Below, one piece after another: positions 45,388 through 54,112 of a DNA stretch of 64,000 bases (its first letter is position 1; every line of letters starts with the position of its first letter). Origin of the DNA: Bog-473 sp963730785. Lineage in GTDB: Bacteria > Actinomycetota > Acidimicrobiia > Acidimicrobiales > RAAP-2. Location of the stretch: the NCBI GenBank assembly GCA_963730785.1, contig CAVSTF010000013.1, positions 62,001-126,000 of the forward strand, read 5' to 3'. Position numbers and translations under genes: made by a program. The notes beneath the pieces were generated by a model. That model ran no database searches and was not told the origin of the DNA. It worked only from the letters and a program-made list of their open reading frames with translations.

Positions 45388-45611
45388 CCCTGGAGTCAAC
45401 GGGCATCGACCCCGAACAGCTTTCGCTGCGTCCACGCCCCGGACCCGATCCGGTGGCCCTGGCCGCTATCACGGCGGCCGTGCAGATGTCCTGGCCGCAG
45501 GCGGCGCCGCCCGACGAGCAGGATCCGGTGCACCAGTCGTGGCGCTTCAGTGGACGCTGGTGGAACACCCCGATGGTGCTGCGCCGCGAGCGACCGAGGG
45601 CTCGCCGCTGA
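45384..45611 (+). CDS. acyl-CoA carboxylase epsilon-like small protein
   Basis: A 75-residue protein starting with GTG 45384, which overlaps the pccB stop (GTGA). The N-terminal half (PDPVALAAITAAVQMSW) and the C-terminal HQSWRFSGRWWNTPMVLRRERP are like the small epsilon subunits that stabilise the carboxylase core in actinobacteria. Assignment rests on position, size and the W-x-F-S-G-R-W pattern. Confidence 0.7.
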   Translation: MTLESTGIDPEQLSLRPRPGPDPVALAAITAAVQMSWPQAAPPDEQDPVHQSWRFSGRWWNTPMVLRRERPRARR

Positions 45612-45913
45612 CCGTCTACGTCGATGATTGGCGACAGCGGGCCACCATCCGGGACAGGGAAGATCGGTGGTCGCATCTGCTGGCCGACGATCAAGACGAG
45701 TTGCACGCCCTGGCCGCCGAATTGGGTATCCCACGGCGCGGCTACCAACAACACCGCCGATCAGCTGCGCTCAATCACTACGACCTGCCCGAGAGCTACC
45801 GCCTCAGAGCGATCGCGCTGGGAGCCCAGCCGGTGACCTGGCGGGAAATGGCCCGACTTACGCGGGAGTGGCGGCGCGCTGACGTTCAGCCAGCCCGACC
45901 AGGTCCTCCATGA
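45608..45913 (+). CDS. DUF4031-like protein, apparent CTG start
   Basis: A 101-residue protein. TVYVDDWRQRA, RWSHLLADDQDELHALAAELG, NHYDLPESYRLRAIALGAQPVT are the pattern of DUF4031 proteins, which normally begin MTVYVDD. At that Met the codon is CTG (45608-45610) and it overlaps the previous stop as CTGA; the nearest alternative is a GTG about 15 codons upstream. The last 56 bases overlap the convergent ecm gene. Function is unknown. Confidence 0.75.
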   Translation: MTVYVDDWRQRATIRDREDRWSHLLADDQDELHALAAELGIPRRGYQQHRRSAALNHYDLPESYRLRAIALGAQPVTWREMARLTREWRRADVQPARPGPP

Positions 45914-47849
45914 TGCGATCGAAGGAATAGTCCTTCGGCGTGTAGACCGAGTTCACGCCCTTGCCCTTGAGGATTTCGGCATCCTCGGGCGGGATGATTC
46001 CACCGACCACCACGGCGGCCGTGCTGCCGGCGGCCCGGAGGCGGTCGAGCACATCGGGCACCAACTCAAGGTGGGAGCCCGACAGGATGGACAGGCCGAC
46101 GATGTCGACGTCCTCGTCGATGGCGGCGGCCACGATCTGCGCCGGCGTCAGGCGAATCCCTTGGTAGATGACTTCGAACCCGGCGTCACGGGCCGCCACG
46201 GCAATCTGCTCCGCCCCGTTGGAGTGACCGTCCAGACCCGGCTTGGCGACCAGAAAGCGAGGGGGTCCCCCAATGCGGTCGGCCAACGCCTTGGTCCGCA
46301 GGCGGATCGGAGCCAGTTCTTCACCGCGCCGTCCGCCGGCGCCACTCACCCCGGTGGGGGCCCGGAACTCGCCGAAGACCTCACGCAGGGCGCCGGCCCA
46401 CTCGCCGGTGGTGCCACCGGCATGGGCCAGGGCGATGGTGGCCTCCATGATGTTGCCGTCGGGACCGCTGTTCTCGGCCACTTCGCGCAGCACATCGAGC
46501 GCCTTCTGCACCGCACCCTGATCCCGCTCGGCCCGCCAGCGCTGCACATCGGCGATCTGCTGGGACTCGACCTGCGGATCGACCCGCATGATGTTGTCGA
46601 TCTCGCCGTCGCCGGTCAGCGGTGAGGGTGCCGTCTCCTGGAACTTGTTGACGCCCACCACAATCTGCTCGCCGGTTTCGATGCGACGCACCCGGTCGGC
46701 CTGACTGCGGACCAAGCGCATCTTCAACTCATCGATGGCCTCGAAGGCGCCACCCAATGATTCGACATCGGCCAGCTCGGCCAGGGCCGACTCCATGATC
46801 TCCTCGGTCTTGGCCTCAATGACCTTGGACCCCTCGAAGATGTCGTCGTACTCAAGCAGGTCGGACTCGAAGGCCAGCACCTGCATCATGCGCAGCGACC
46901 ACTGCTGGTCCCACGGCCGCGGCAGGCCCAGGGCCTCGTTCCAGGCCGGCAGCTGCAGGGCCCGGGCCCGGGCATCCTTGGAGAGGGTGACCCCGAGGGA
47001 CTCGAGCACAATCCGCTGCACGTTGTTCTCCGGTTGCTGCTCGGTCAGGCCGAGCGAGTTCACCTGCACGCCGTAACGGAACCGACGCAGTTTGGGGTCG
47101 GTGACGCCGTAGCGCTCCGCGCAGATGGTGTCCCACAAGCGGGTGAAGGCCCGCATTTTGCAGGTCTCCTCCACGAAGCGAACGCTGGCGTTCACGAAGA
47201 AGCTGATCCGACCCACCACCTCGGGCAGTTCGGATTCGTCGATCTTGCCGGACTCACGGACGCCGTCGAGAACTCCGATAGCGGTGGCCAACGCGTAGGC
47301 CACCTCCTGGGTCGGGGTCGCGCCGGCTTCTTGGAGGTGGTAGCTGCAGACGTTGATCGGGTTCCACTTGGGCACGTGCCGCACGGTGTAGGCGATGGTG
47401 TCCACCGTGAGTCGGAGGCTCGGGCCGGGTGGGTAGATGAAGGTGCCGCGGCTCAGGTATTCCTTGACGATGTCGTTCTGCGTCGTCCCCGACAAGAGAC
47501 GCTGGTCCACTCCCTGGTTCTGGGCGTTGGCCACGTAGAGACCAAGTAGCCACGCCGCGGTGGCATTGATGGTCATGGAGGTGTTCATGTCGGCGACGGG
47601 GATCTCCGCCATCAGCTCTTCCATGTGGCCCAGGTGGGCCACCGGCACGCCCACCTTCCCCACCTCGCCGGCCGCTTCCGGCGAGTCGGGGTCGTAGCCC
47701 GTCTGGGTGGGCAGGTCGAAGGCGATGGAGAGCCCGGTCTGACCCTTGGCCAGGTTGGTGCGGTAGAGCTCGTTCGACGCCTTGGCGGTCGAGTGGCCCG
47801 AGTAGGTGCGCATCACCCACGGCTTGTCACGCGTCACTTCTTTGCTCAT
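45858..47849 (-). CDS. ecm: ethylmalonyl-CoA mutase (MeaA type)
   Basis: A 663-residue coenzyme-B12 mutase that converts (2R)-ethylmalonyl-CoA to (2S)-methylsuccinyl-CoA. GHSTAKASNELYRTNLAKGQTGLSIAFDLPTQTGYD (key part DLPTQTGYDPDSP) and ADMNTSMTINATAAWLL are the MeaA/Ecm forms; methylmalonyl-CoA mutases have DLATHRGYD and SVSMTMNGAV there. The catalytic domain fills residues 1-510, and the cobalamin domain 530-655 has DGHSNG (the DxHxxG motif), LSILSGSH and VVGGIIPPED. Its context with ccr, epimerase and thiolase agrees. Confidence 0.9.
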   Translation of the reverse strand: MSKEVTRDKPWVMRTYSGHSTAKASNELYRTNLAKGQTGLSIAFDLPTQTGYDPDSPEAAGEVGKVGVPVAHLGHMEELMAEIPVADMNTSMTINATAAWLLGLYVANAQNQGVDQRLLSGTTQNDIVKEYLSRGTFIYPPGPSLRLTVDTIAYTVRHVPKWNPINVCSYHLQEAGATPTQEVAYALATAIGVLDGVRESGKIDESELPEVVGRISFFVNASVRFVEETCKMRAFTRLWDTICAERYGVTDPKLRRFRYGVQVNSLGLTEQQPENNVQRIVLESLGVTLSKDARARALQLPAWNEALGLPRPWDQQWSLRMMQVLAFESDLLEYDDIFEGSKVIEAKTEEIMESALAELADVESLGGAFEAIDELKMRLVRSQADRVRRIETGEQIVVGVNKFQETAPSPLTGDGEIDNIMRVDPQVESQQIADVQRWRAERDQGAVQKALDVLREVAENSGPDGNIMEATIALAHAGGTTGEWAGALREVFGEFRAPTGVSGAGGRRGEELAPIRLRTKALADRIGGPPRFLVAKPGLDGHSNGAEQIAVAARDAGFEVIYQGIRLTPAQIVAAAIDEDVDIVGLSILSGSHLELVPDVLDRLRAAGSTAAVVVGGIIPPEDAEILKGKGVNSVYTPKDYSFDRIMEDLVGLAERQRAATPA

Positions 47850-47934
47850 GGCTCACCTCCTTCGGGTGCCAGCAGCACTGCCACCATTCTGCCCGTTCTG
47901 CGGCGTCGTCAATCGCCGAAGCTGATGGGCGGCC

Positions 47935-48789
47935 CTATCGGTTGTAGTCGTAGAAGCCGCGCTTGGTCTTACGCCCGAGCTGGCCGGAAGTCACCAGGCG
48001 GCGCAGCAGTGGCACGGCGGCGTAGTTCGGGTCACGGAACTCCTCGTACAGGGCATCGAGGATGGACAGCGACGTGTCCAGGCCGACCAGGTCGAGCAGC
48101 GCAAATGGGCCCATCGGGAAGCCGCAGCCGCCCTTCATGGCCGAGTCGATGCCTTCCTTGCTCGCCACGCCCTGGTCCAGCAGGCGGACCGCGTTGTTGA
48201 GGTAGGGGAAGAGCAGCGCGTTGACGATGAAGCCAGCCTGGTCCTTGACCTCGACCGGGTCCTTGCCGCAGGCAGCGGCGAACTCGAGCGCGGCGGCGAC
48301 CGTCGAGTCATCGGCCGTGATGGGCCGGACGACTTCGACCAGCGCCATGGCCGGCGCGGGATTGAAGAAGTGGATGCCGCAGACCAGCTCGGGGCGACCG
48401 GTCGCCATGGCCATCTCCACCACCGGCAGGGTGGAGGTGTTGGTGGCCAAGATGGCGCCGGCCTTGACCACCGAGTCGAGCTCGGCGAAGAGGGCCTTCT
48501 TGACGGCCAGATCCTCGACCACTGACTCGATGACCAGGTCGGCATCGGCCAGCTCGCCCAGGTGGGTGGTGCCCGAGACGCGGGCGGCAATGGTGGCCGC
48601 CTCCTCCTCGGTGCGCTTGCCCTTCTCGACCTGCTTGGCCAATGACTTGGCCAAGCCGGCCACCATGGCGTCGGCGCTGGCCTGGCTCCGACTGCGCAGG
48701 ACTACCTGGTAGCCCGAGGCGGCAGCCACCTCGGCGATACCTGAGCCCATGATTCCCGAACCGACAATTCCAACCTTTGAGATCGACAT
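47935..48789 (-). CDS. 3-hydroxybutyryl-CoA dehydrogenase
   Basis: A 284-residue NAD(P)-dependent dehydrogenase. The Rossmann motif GIVGSGIMGSGIAEVAA, ATNTSTLPV, the catalytic His in CGIHFFNPAPAMALVEVV, and DQAGFIVNALLFPYLNNAV are those of Hbd/PaaH. ATG 48789 gives the family length; the upstream 53 codons do not resemble the family. It reduces acetoacetyl-CoA or oxidises its product. TAGCCT ends eight bases before the ATG, so the mRNA may be leaderless. Confidence 0.93.
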   Translation of the reverse strand: MSISKVGIVGSGIMGSGIAEVAAASGYQVVLRSRSQASADAMVAGLAKSLAKQVEKGKRTEEEAATIAARVSGTTHLGELADADLVIESVVEDLAVKKALFAELDSVVKAGAILATNTSTLPVVEMAMATGRPELVCGIHFFNPAPAMALVEVVRPITADDSTVAAALEFAAACGKDPVEVKDQAGFIVNALLFPYLNNAVRLLDQGVASKEGIDSAMKGGCGFPMGPFALLDLVGLDTSLSILDALYEEFRDPNYAAVPLLRRLVTSGQLGRKTKRGFYDYNR

Positions 48790-48797
48790 GGGGGCAG

Positions 48798-48803
48798 AGG
48801 CTA
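48798..48803 (-). promoter_or_regulatory. -10 box of a leaderless promoter for the hydroxybutyryl-CoA dehydrogenase
   Basis: On the minus strand the bases read TAGCCT, identical to the pccB box, and end eight bases before the ATG. No Shine-Dalgarno and no clear -35 are present. Confidence 0.4.
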
Positions 48804-48863
48804 CTGGCCGGTAACCGCTCCGGTCGAAGCCAAGCCTGGTCGGCGGTCGTGCAAGAGTGGCCC

Positions 48864-49535
48864 ATGGACAAGAACGGCGTGCTGGCCCTGGTCGGCGGAG
48901 CGGAATGGACCCCCGGCTGCAGTTTTGATGCCGACCTGCTGGCGGCATCGGGCGGCACTGATGTGCTGGTCCTGCCCACGGCGGCGGCCTACCAAAACCC
49001 CGAGCGGGTGGTGCTCCAGGCGGCCGAATGGTTCGCCGTCCTCGGGGCCCAGGTCGAGGGCCTGATGGTGCTGGACCGGGCCTCCTCGGAAGACCCCGGG
49101 ATGGCCAATGTGGTGCGCCAGGCCCGCTTCATCTACCTGGCCGGCGGATCGCCACTGCACCTCAAGGCCGTGCTGAAGAAGTCGGCCACCTTTGAAGCCC
49201 TTCGCCAGGCCTGGTCGGACGGTGCGGTCATCGCCGGATCGGGTGCCGGCGCCATGGTCCTGACCGACCCCATGGTCGACCCCCGGGGGGGCGCACTGAC
49301 GTTGGGTCTGGGTCTGCTGAACCAGTTGGCGGTGATGGCGGAGTACGTCGACGCCCAGGAGCAGAAGGTGGAACGCACGGTGGCCATGGCCCCGGCGGTA
49401 CTGCCGGTGGTGGGGCTACCCGAGCGGACGGCGCTTATTCGTGAGGTCGACGGCAGCTGGCGCTACGCCGGGGATCGGGCTCCGGTGGTCTTTTTGAATG
49501 GGGTCGAGACCGAGGGGCTGACGGCCCTCAAATAG
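48864..49535 (+). CDS. S51 peptidase/cyanophycinase-like protein lacking the nucleophile serine
   Basis: A 223-residue class I glutamine-amidotransferase-like-fold protein. ALVGGAEW at the start, VLPTAAAYQNPE, and FIYLAGGSPLHLKAVL are found in S51 peptidases (PepE, cyanophycinase). The nucleophile elbow, usually G-[TW]-S-A-G-A, reads G-S-G-A-G-A at residues 125-130, so Gly127 takes the place of the catalytic Ser. It may be a non-catalytic relative. Role unknown; it is divergent from the hydroxybutyryl-CoA dehydrogenase. Confidence 0.75.
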   Translation: MDKNGVLALVGGAEWTPGCSFDADLLAASGGTDVLVLPTAAAYQNPERVVLQAAEWFAVLGAQVEGLMVLDRASSEDPGMANVVRQARFIYLAGGSPLHLKAVLKKSATFEALRQAWSDGAVIAGSGAGAMVLTDPMVDPRGGALTLGLGLLNQLAVMAEYVDAQEQKVERTVAMAPAVLPVVGLPERTALIREVDGSWRYAGDRAPVVFLNGVETEGLTALK

Positions 49536-49544
49536 AAGGCGCGA

Positions 49545-50102
49545 TCAGTCGCTTTCGGCGATGGTGACCGACTCGATGGTCACCTTTTCCTTGGGCGTGC
49601 CCGAGCGGGTGCCGATGTCGTTGATCTTCTGGACCACGTCGCCACCACTCACCACGGCACCGAAGAGGGCGTAGAGCGGGGGCAGCGCGGCGCCGTCGGG
49701 ACCGCTGATGATGAAGAACTGGCTGCCGTTGGTGTTCGGCCCGGCGTTGGCCATGGCCAGCGAGCCGATCCGGTACTTGCCGGCGGCCGGCAACTCGTCG
49801 GCGTACTTGTAGCCCGGGCCACCACTGCCGGTGCCGGTGGGGTCGCCGCCCTGCAGCACGAAACCGGGGATGATCCGGTGGAAGATGACGCCGTCGTAGA
49901 AGTGATAGCGGGCCAGGAACACGAAGCTGTTCACCGTGGCGGGGGCGGCCAGCGGGTCCAGCTCAATCACCATGGTGCCGTGCGAGGTGACCATGGTGGC
50001 CGTGTAGCGCTTGGCCGGATCGATGAACATCGGCGGCGCCTCATCAAACTTGCGCTGCTGTGGGCTGCTGCCGTCGACGGCTGGTGCGGTGGGTGTGGCC
50101 AT
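49545..50102 (-). CDS. cyclophilin-type peptidyl-prolyl isomerase, cytoplasmic
   Basis: A 185-residue cyclophilin domain protein without a signal peptide. VIFHRIIPGFVLQGGDPTGTGSGGPGY (key part FHRIIPGFVLQGGD, with the catalytic Arg) and NTNGSQFFI are conserved. It follows an anchored paralogue by six bases. Confidence 0.93.
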   Translation of the reverse strand: MATPTAPAVDGSSPQQRKFDEAPPMFIDPAKRYTATMVTSHGTMVIELDPLAAPATVNSFVFLARYHFYDGVIFHRIIPGFVLQGGDPTGTGSGGPGYKYADELPAAGKYRIGSLAMANAGPNTNGSQFFIISGPDGAALPPLYALFGAVVSGGDVVQKINDIGTRSGTPKEKVTIESVTIAESD

Positions 50103-50108
50103 GGTTTC

Positions 50109-50987
50109 TTAGCTCCCTGCTGGGGCCGCTGCGGCGGCGATATGGATGGTGACCGAAAGGATGCGTTGTGTGACGTCCGGTGGGACGCCGGCGGTGGAAC
50201 CCTCGGCGTTGATCTTGTCGACCACGTTCATGCCGGAGATGACTCGACCGAAGAGGGTGTAGGTGTTGGGGAGGCTCTCCCCTTCAGTTCCGGACACAAT
50301 GAAGAACTGGCTGCCGCCGGTGTTGGCGGCTCCGGTATTGGCCATGGCCACCGAGCCCAACGGGTACTGGTCCGCCGCCACCGCGGCCTTGGCGGGAAGC
50401 TCATCGGGGATGGTGTACCCGGGTCCGCCGGTGCCGGTGCCCGTGGGGTCACCGGCCTGGTCCATGAAGTTGGGAATGACCCGGTGGAAGATCACGCAGT
50501 GGTAGTAGCCCTTTTGGGCCAAGAACACGAAGTTGTTGGTGGTGATCGGCGCACTCTTGGCGTTCAGGGCAATCTCGAAGGTGCCGGCGGTCGTGACCAC
50601 GGTGGCCGAATACAGCTTGCTGGTGTCGATCGTCATGGCCGGGGCGGCTGAGTATTTCTGCGTGTTGACCCTGGTCCCCGTGTTGGCCGGACATCCGGCG
50701 GCCACGGCGACCTTGTTGGCCGCCGCCTGGGCCTTGGTGTCGGCGGTCGTGGCCGGCACCGTGGTGGTGGTGCTGGTGCCCGGCTTTGTGGTGGTGGTCG
50801 ATGACGCCGTCTTGGAAGGCGTCTTGCTGTTGCCTGAGACGAGGAAGACGATGCCGATGATCAGGAGGGCCACGACGGCGACGATGCTGACGTTGCGGAT
50901 CTGCGTGCGACGCTTCTTGGCCCTGGCCTCGGCAGCCAGACGGGCCTCGCGGGCTTCACGTTGACGTTGTCGTTTGTCGCTGGGCAC
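50109..50987 (-). CDS. membrane-anchored cyclophilin-type peptidyl-prolyl isomerase
   Basis: A 292-residue protein from GTG 50987. The first 35 residues are strongly basic and cytosolic, one membrane helix follows (about 36-55, VSIVAVVALLIIGIVFLVSG), then a Thr/Ser linker and an extracytoplasmic cyclophilin domain (VIFHRVIPNFMDQAGDP with the catalytic Arg, NTGGSQFFIV). It probably helps fold secreted proteins. Resembles mycobacterial PpiB in layout. Confidence 0.92.
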   Translation of the reverse strand: MPSDKRQRQREAREARLAAEARAKKRRTQIRNVSIVAVVALLIIGIVFLVSGNSKTPSKTASSTTTTKPGTSTTTTVPATTADTKAQAAANKVAVAAGCPANTGTRVNTQKYSAAPAMTIDTSKLYSATVVTTAGTFEIALNAKSAPITTNNFVFLAQKGYYHCVIFHRVIPNFMDQAGDPTGTGTGGPGYTIPDELPAKAAVAADQYPLGSVAMANTGAANTGGSQFFIVSGTEGESLPNTYTLFGRVISGMNVVDKINAEGSTAGVPPDVTQRILSVTIHIAAAAAPAGS

Positions 50988-51058
50988 GGCCCGAGACCCT
51001 ATCTGCCCAGACGCAGCCCGTTCGATCGCGACGGTCCAGGCCGGTTAGCTACGCCCAT

Positions 51059-51064
51059 TAACCT
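51059..51064 (+). promoter_or_regulatory. -10 box of a leaderless aspartate kinase promoter
   Basis: TAACCT ends six bases before the ATG of the aspartate kinase gene. There is no purine-rich Shine-Dalgarno between it and the ATG. Confidence 0.4.
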
Positions 51065-51070
51065 CGTGGA

Positions 51071-52282
51071 ATGCCGTTACTGGTCCAGAAATACGGCGGG
51101 ACGTCGGTCGGAGACGCTGACCGTATCCGCGCCGTGGCCGATCACATCGCCCGATCCCGTCGTGATGGTTACGACGTGGTGGCCGTGGTGAGCGCCATGG
51201 GCAAGACGACCGATGACCTGATTCACCTGGCCGATTCGGTCAGTGCGGTGCAGCCGGCCCGGGAGTACGACATGTTGGTCAGCGCGGGCGAGCGCATCAC
51301 CATGCCGCTGCTGTGCATGGCGCTGGCCGAACTGGGCGTCGAGGCCGCCTCCTTCACGGGGAGCCAGGCCGGGGTGATCACCGACGGCGACCACACCCGG
51401 GCCAAAATTCTCGAGGTACGGGCCGATCGCCTGCGCAAGGCCCTGGCGGCCGGCCAGGTGCCGGTGGTGGCCGGGTTTCAGGGCATGTCCGAGGGCGGCG
51501 AGATCACGACCCTCGGTCGGGGCGGCTCGGATACCACCGCGGTGGCGCTGGCCGCCGTATTGGGAGCCGACGCCTGCGAGATCTACACCGACGTCACCGG
51601 TGTCTTCACGGCCGATCCTCGGGTGGAACCCACGGCGCATCGCATCAATCGGATCTCGTTCGAGGAAATGCTCGAGATCGCCGCCACCGGAGGGCGCGTC
51701 TTGAACCTGCGCTCGGTGGAGTTCGCCCGCAATCACAACGTCCCGCTGCACGTGCGCAGCAGTTTCACCTGGGAGCCGGGCACCTGGGTGGTAGAGGAGG
51801 AGCCTGACATGGAAGCAGCCGTCGTCACCGCCGTCAGTCACGACACGTCGGAAGCCAAGGTGACGGTCAGCGGCGTGCCGGACCGGCCCGGTGTGGCGGC
51901 CCAGCTCTTCCGGGCCCTGGCCGACCGATCTGTCAACGTCGACATGATTGTGCAGAACACCTCGGCTCACGGCACCACCGATATCTCCTTCACGGTGCCC
52001 AAGACGGACCTGGCCGTGTCGGTGGAAACTGCGCAGTCCCACGCCGACAAGTTGGGGGCCACCGGCGTCACCTCGGACCGCGACGTCTCGCGCATTTCGC
52101 TCATCGGGGCGGGCATGAAGTCGCACCCGGGCATTGCCGCCCTCATGTTCGAGACCCTGGCCAACGAGGAGATCAATATCGACATGATCTCCACGTCGAC
52201 CATTCGCACCTCTTGCATCGTGCGCACCGACGATGTCGAGCGGGCGGTGCGGTCGCTCCACGCCGCCTTCGAACTGAGCTGA
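51071..52282 (+). CDS. aspartate kinase
   Basis: A 403-residue enzyme for the first step to lysine, threonine and methionine. The kinase domain has the phosphate loop KYGGTSVGDADR, TTLGRGGSDTTAVALA and DVTGVFTADPR; two ACT domains follow from about residue 265 (VSHDTSEAKVTVSGVPDRPG and DVSRISLIGAGMKSHPG) for feedback by lysine and threonine. A second in-frame start near the ACT part could give a beta subunit, as in other actinobacteria, but is not certain here. Confidence 0.95.
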   Translation: MPLLVQKYGGTSVGDADRIRAVADHIARSRRDGYDVVAVVSAMGKTTDDLIHLADSVSAVQPAREYDMLVSAGERITMPLLCMALAELGVEAASFTGSQAGVITDGDHTRAKILEVRADRLRKALAAGQVPVVAGFQGMSEGGEITTLGRGGSDTTAVALAAVLGADACEIYTDVTGVFTADPRVEPTAHRINRISFEEMLEIAATGGRVLNLRSVEFARNHNVPLHVRSSFTWEPGTWVVEEEPDMEAAVVTAVSHDTSEAKVTVSGVPDRPGVAAQLFRALADRSVNVDMIVQNTSAHGTTDISFTVPKTDLAVSVETAQSHADKLGATGVTSDRDVSRISLIGAGMKSHPGIAALMFETLANEEINIDMISTSTIRTSCIVRTDDVERAVRSLHAAFELS

Positions 52283-52833
52283 TGGCCCGGACCCTTTGGC
52301 TGCTTCGGCATGCCAAGACGGTCACCGATCCGCCGGAGGGCGGTTCGGACTTCGACCGGGTCCTGGCACCCCGGGGCCGCCGCGACGCCAAGGCGCTGGC
52401 GGAATGCTTGGCCCCCAAGGGCTCGCTGCCCGGGTTGGGCCGAGCGCCCCGACCAACGGTGGCCCTGGTGTCGCCCGCCGCCCGAACCGCCGCCACCGCC
52501 GAACTGACGTTGGCCCAATGGGCCAAGCCACCGGCCGTCCAATTGGTGCCCGACCTCTACGGCGCCGAGCCCAACGATGTGCTGGATGCGTTGCGGAAGC
52601 TGGACGACGACATTGAGTCGGTCATGGTGGTGGGCCACAACCCAACCGCTCATGCCCTCTCGGTCGGACTGATCGCTCAGACCGACACGAAAGGACTGGC
52701 GCTAGCCGCCAAGCGAGGTTTTCCAACCTGCGCGCTGGGGATCTACACGTTCGCCATCGATTCGTGGCGAGACGTGGAGGGTCATTCGGCCAAGCTCAAG
52801 GGCCTCTGGATCCCGCCTTTCGGCGGGCACTGA
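52282..52833 (+). CDS. SixA-like histidine phosphatase
   Basis: A 183-residue branch-1 histidine phosphatase. The phosphohistidine motif is LLRHAKT, SPAARTAATAELT carries the second Arg, and VMVVGHNPTAHALS has the second catalytic His. These are the features of SixA, which dephosphorylates phosphohistidine on signalling or PTS proteins. ATG 52282 overlaps the aspartate kinase stop as TGATG. A short GC stem (52812-52817 with 52822-52827) lies at its end. Confidence 0.88.
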   Translation: MARTLWLLRHAKTVTDPPEGGSDFDRVLAPRGRRDAKALAECLAPKGSLPGLGRAPRPTVALVSPAARTAATAELTLAQWAKPPAVQLVPDLYGAEPNDVLDALRKLDDDIESVMVVGHNPTAHALSVGLIAQTDTKGLALAAKRGFPTCALGIYTFAIDSWRDVEGHSAKLKGLWIPPFGGH

Positions 52834-52852
52834 ACGAGTTGGTCGCGGTCGT

Positions 52853-54035
52853 CTAGAGCACGCGCAGGATGGCGGCGTCACCTTGACCGCCACCACCGCA
52901 GAGGGCAACGGCAGCCGTGCTGGCGCCACGGCGGCGCAGCTCGAGCAGCGCGGTCAGCGCCACCCGGGTGCCCGACATGCCGACCGGGTGACCCAGGGCG
53001 ATGGCGCCACCGTTGACGTTGACGATGTCCTCGGAAATGCCCAGGTCGTCCACCGAGGCCAGACCGACGGCGGCGAAGGCCTCGTTGATCTCGAACAGGT
53101 CGATGTCGCTCACGGCGATGCCGGCCTTGCCCGCCGCCTTGATGATGGCCCGGGACGGCTGGGTCAGCAGCGAGGTGTCGGGGCCGGCCACCATGCCGTA
53201 GCCGACGATCTGGCCCAGGGGGGCAATGCCCAGTTCCTTGGCCTTGGCCGCTGACATCACGATGACGGCGGCGCCGCCGTCGGAAATCTGCGAGGCGTTA
53301 CCGGCCGTGATGGTGCCGTCCTTGGTGAAGGCCGGCTTGAGGGCGCCGAGCGACTCGGCGGTGGTGCCGGGGCGCACGCCCTCGTCGGTCTCGACCAGCA
53401 GGGGGTCACCCTTGCGCTGGGGGACCTTGACGGCGACGATCTCTTCGGCCAGTCGGCCTTCCTTGGCCGCCGCGGCGGCCTTCTCGTGACTGCCGGCCGA
53501 GAAAGCGTCCTGGCGTTCCCGGGAGATCTTGGTCTTCTCGTTGTACTGCTCGGTCGAGAGTCCCATGGCGATGTGGTCGAAGGCGTCGGTCAGGCCGTCG
53601 TACATCATGGAGTCGACCAGGGCGCCGTCGCCGATGCGGTAGCCGGCGCGGGCGCCGGGCAGCAGGTACGGGGCCTGGGTCATGGAGTCCATGCCCCCGG
53701 CCACCACGATCTCGGCGTCACCGGCCTTGATCATCTGGTCGGCCAGGTAGATGGTGTTCAGGCCGGAGAGGCACACCTTGTTGATGGTGTTGGCCGGCAC
53801 GGACATGGGGATGCCGGCCTTGTGCGGCCGCCTGGCGGGCCGTGATCTGGCCCTGCCCGGCCTGGAGGACCTGGCCCATGAGCACATAGTCCACCTGGTC
53901 AGGGGAAATACCGGCCCGCACGAGCGCCTCGGCGATGGCGAAGCCACCCAGATCCATGGCCGTGAAGCCAGCGAATGCGCCCGAGAGCTTGCCGATCGGG
54001 GTACGGGCCCCAGCAACAATGACGGCCTCAGCCAT
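52853..54035 (-). CDS. acetyl-CoA C-acetyltransferase (thiolase; one-base frame break)
   Basis: Exactly 393 residues, the family norm, after one extra base near 53830 is skipped. It condenses two acetyl-CoA to acetoacetyl-CoA or does the reverse. EAVIVAGARTPIGKLSGAF at the start, the acyl Cys in NKVCLSGLNTI, NVNGGAIALGHPVGMSG (His) and the final Cys in VALCGGGGQGDA are intact. ATG 54035 has GGAGG eight bases upstream. It lies beside ccr and, with the hydroxybutyryl-CoA dehydrogenase, supplies C4 units to it. Confidence 0.93.
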
Positions 54036-54098
54036 GTCCAAAACCTCCGAATCTTGCCGGTCAAGTTACCGGTCGGAAACTACATCTTACGGGCCAAC

Positions 54099-54104
54099 TA
54101 TCGT
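54099..54104 (+). promoter_or_regulatory. -10 box of a leaderless ccr promoter
   Basis: TATCGT ends eight bases before the ccr ATG with no Shine-Dalgarno between. It lies in the divergent gap to the thiolase gene. Confidence 0.4.
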
Positions 54105-54112
54105 CGGTGCCC

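Noticed and set aside
45858..47849. Methylmalonyl-CoA mutase as the product
   Set aside because: The substrate-site motifs (LPTQTGYD, MNTSMTINATA) are those of ethylmalonyl-CoA mutase, and a single-chain 663-residue form fits MeaA.
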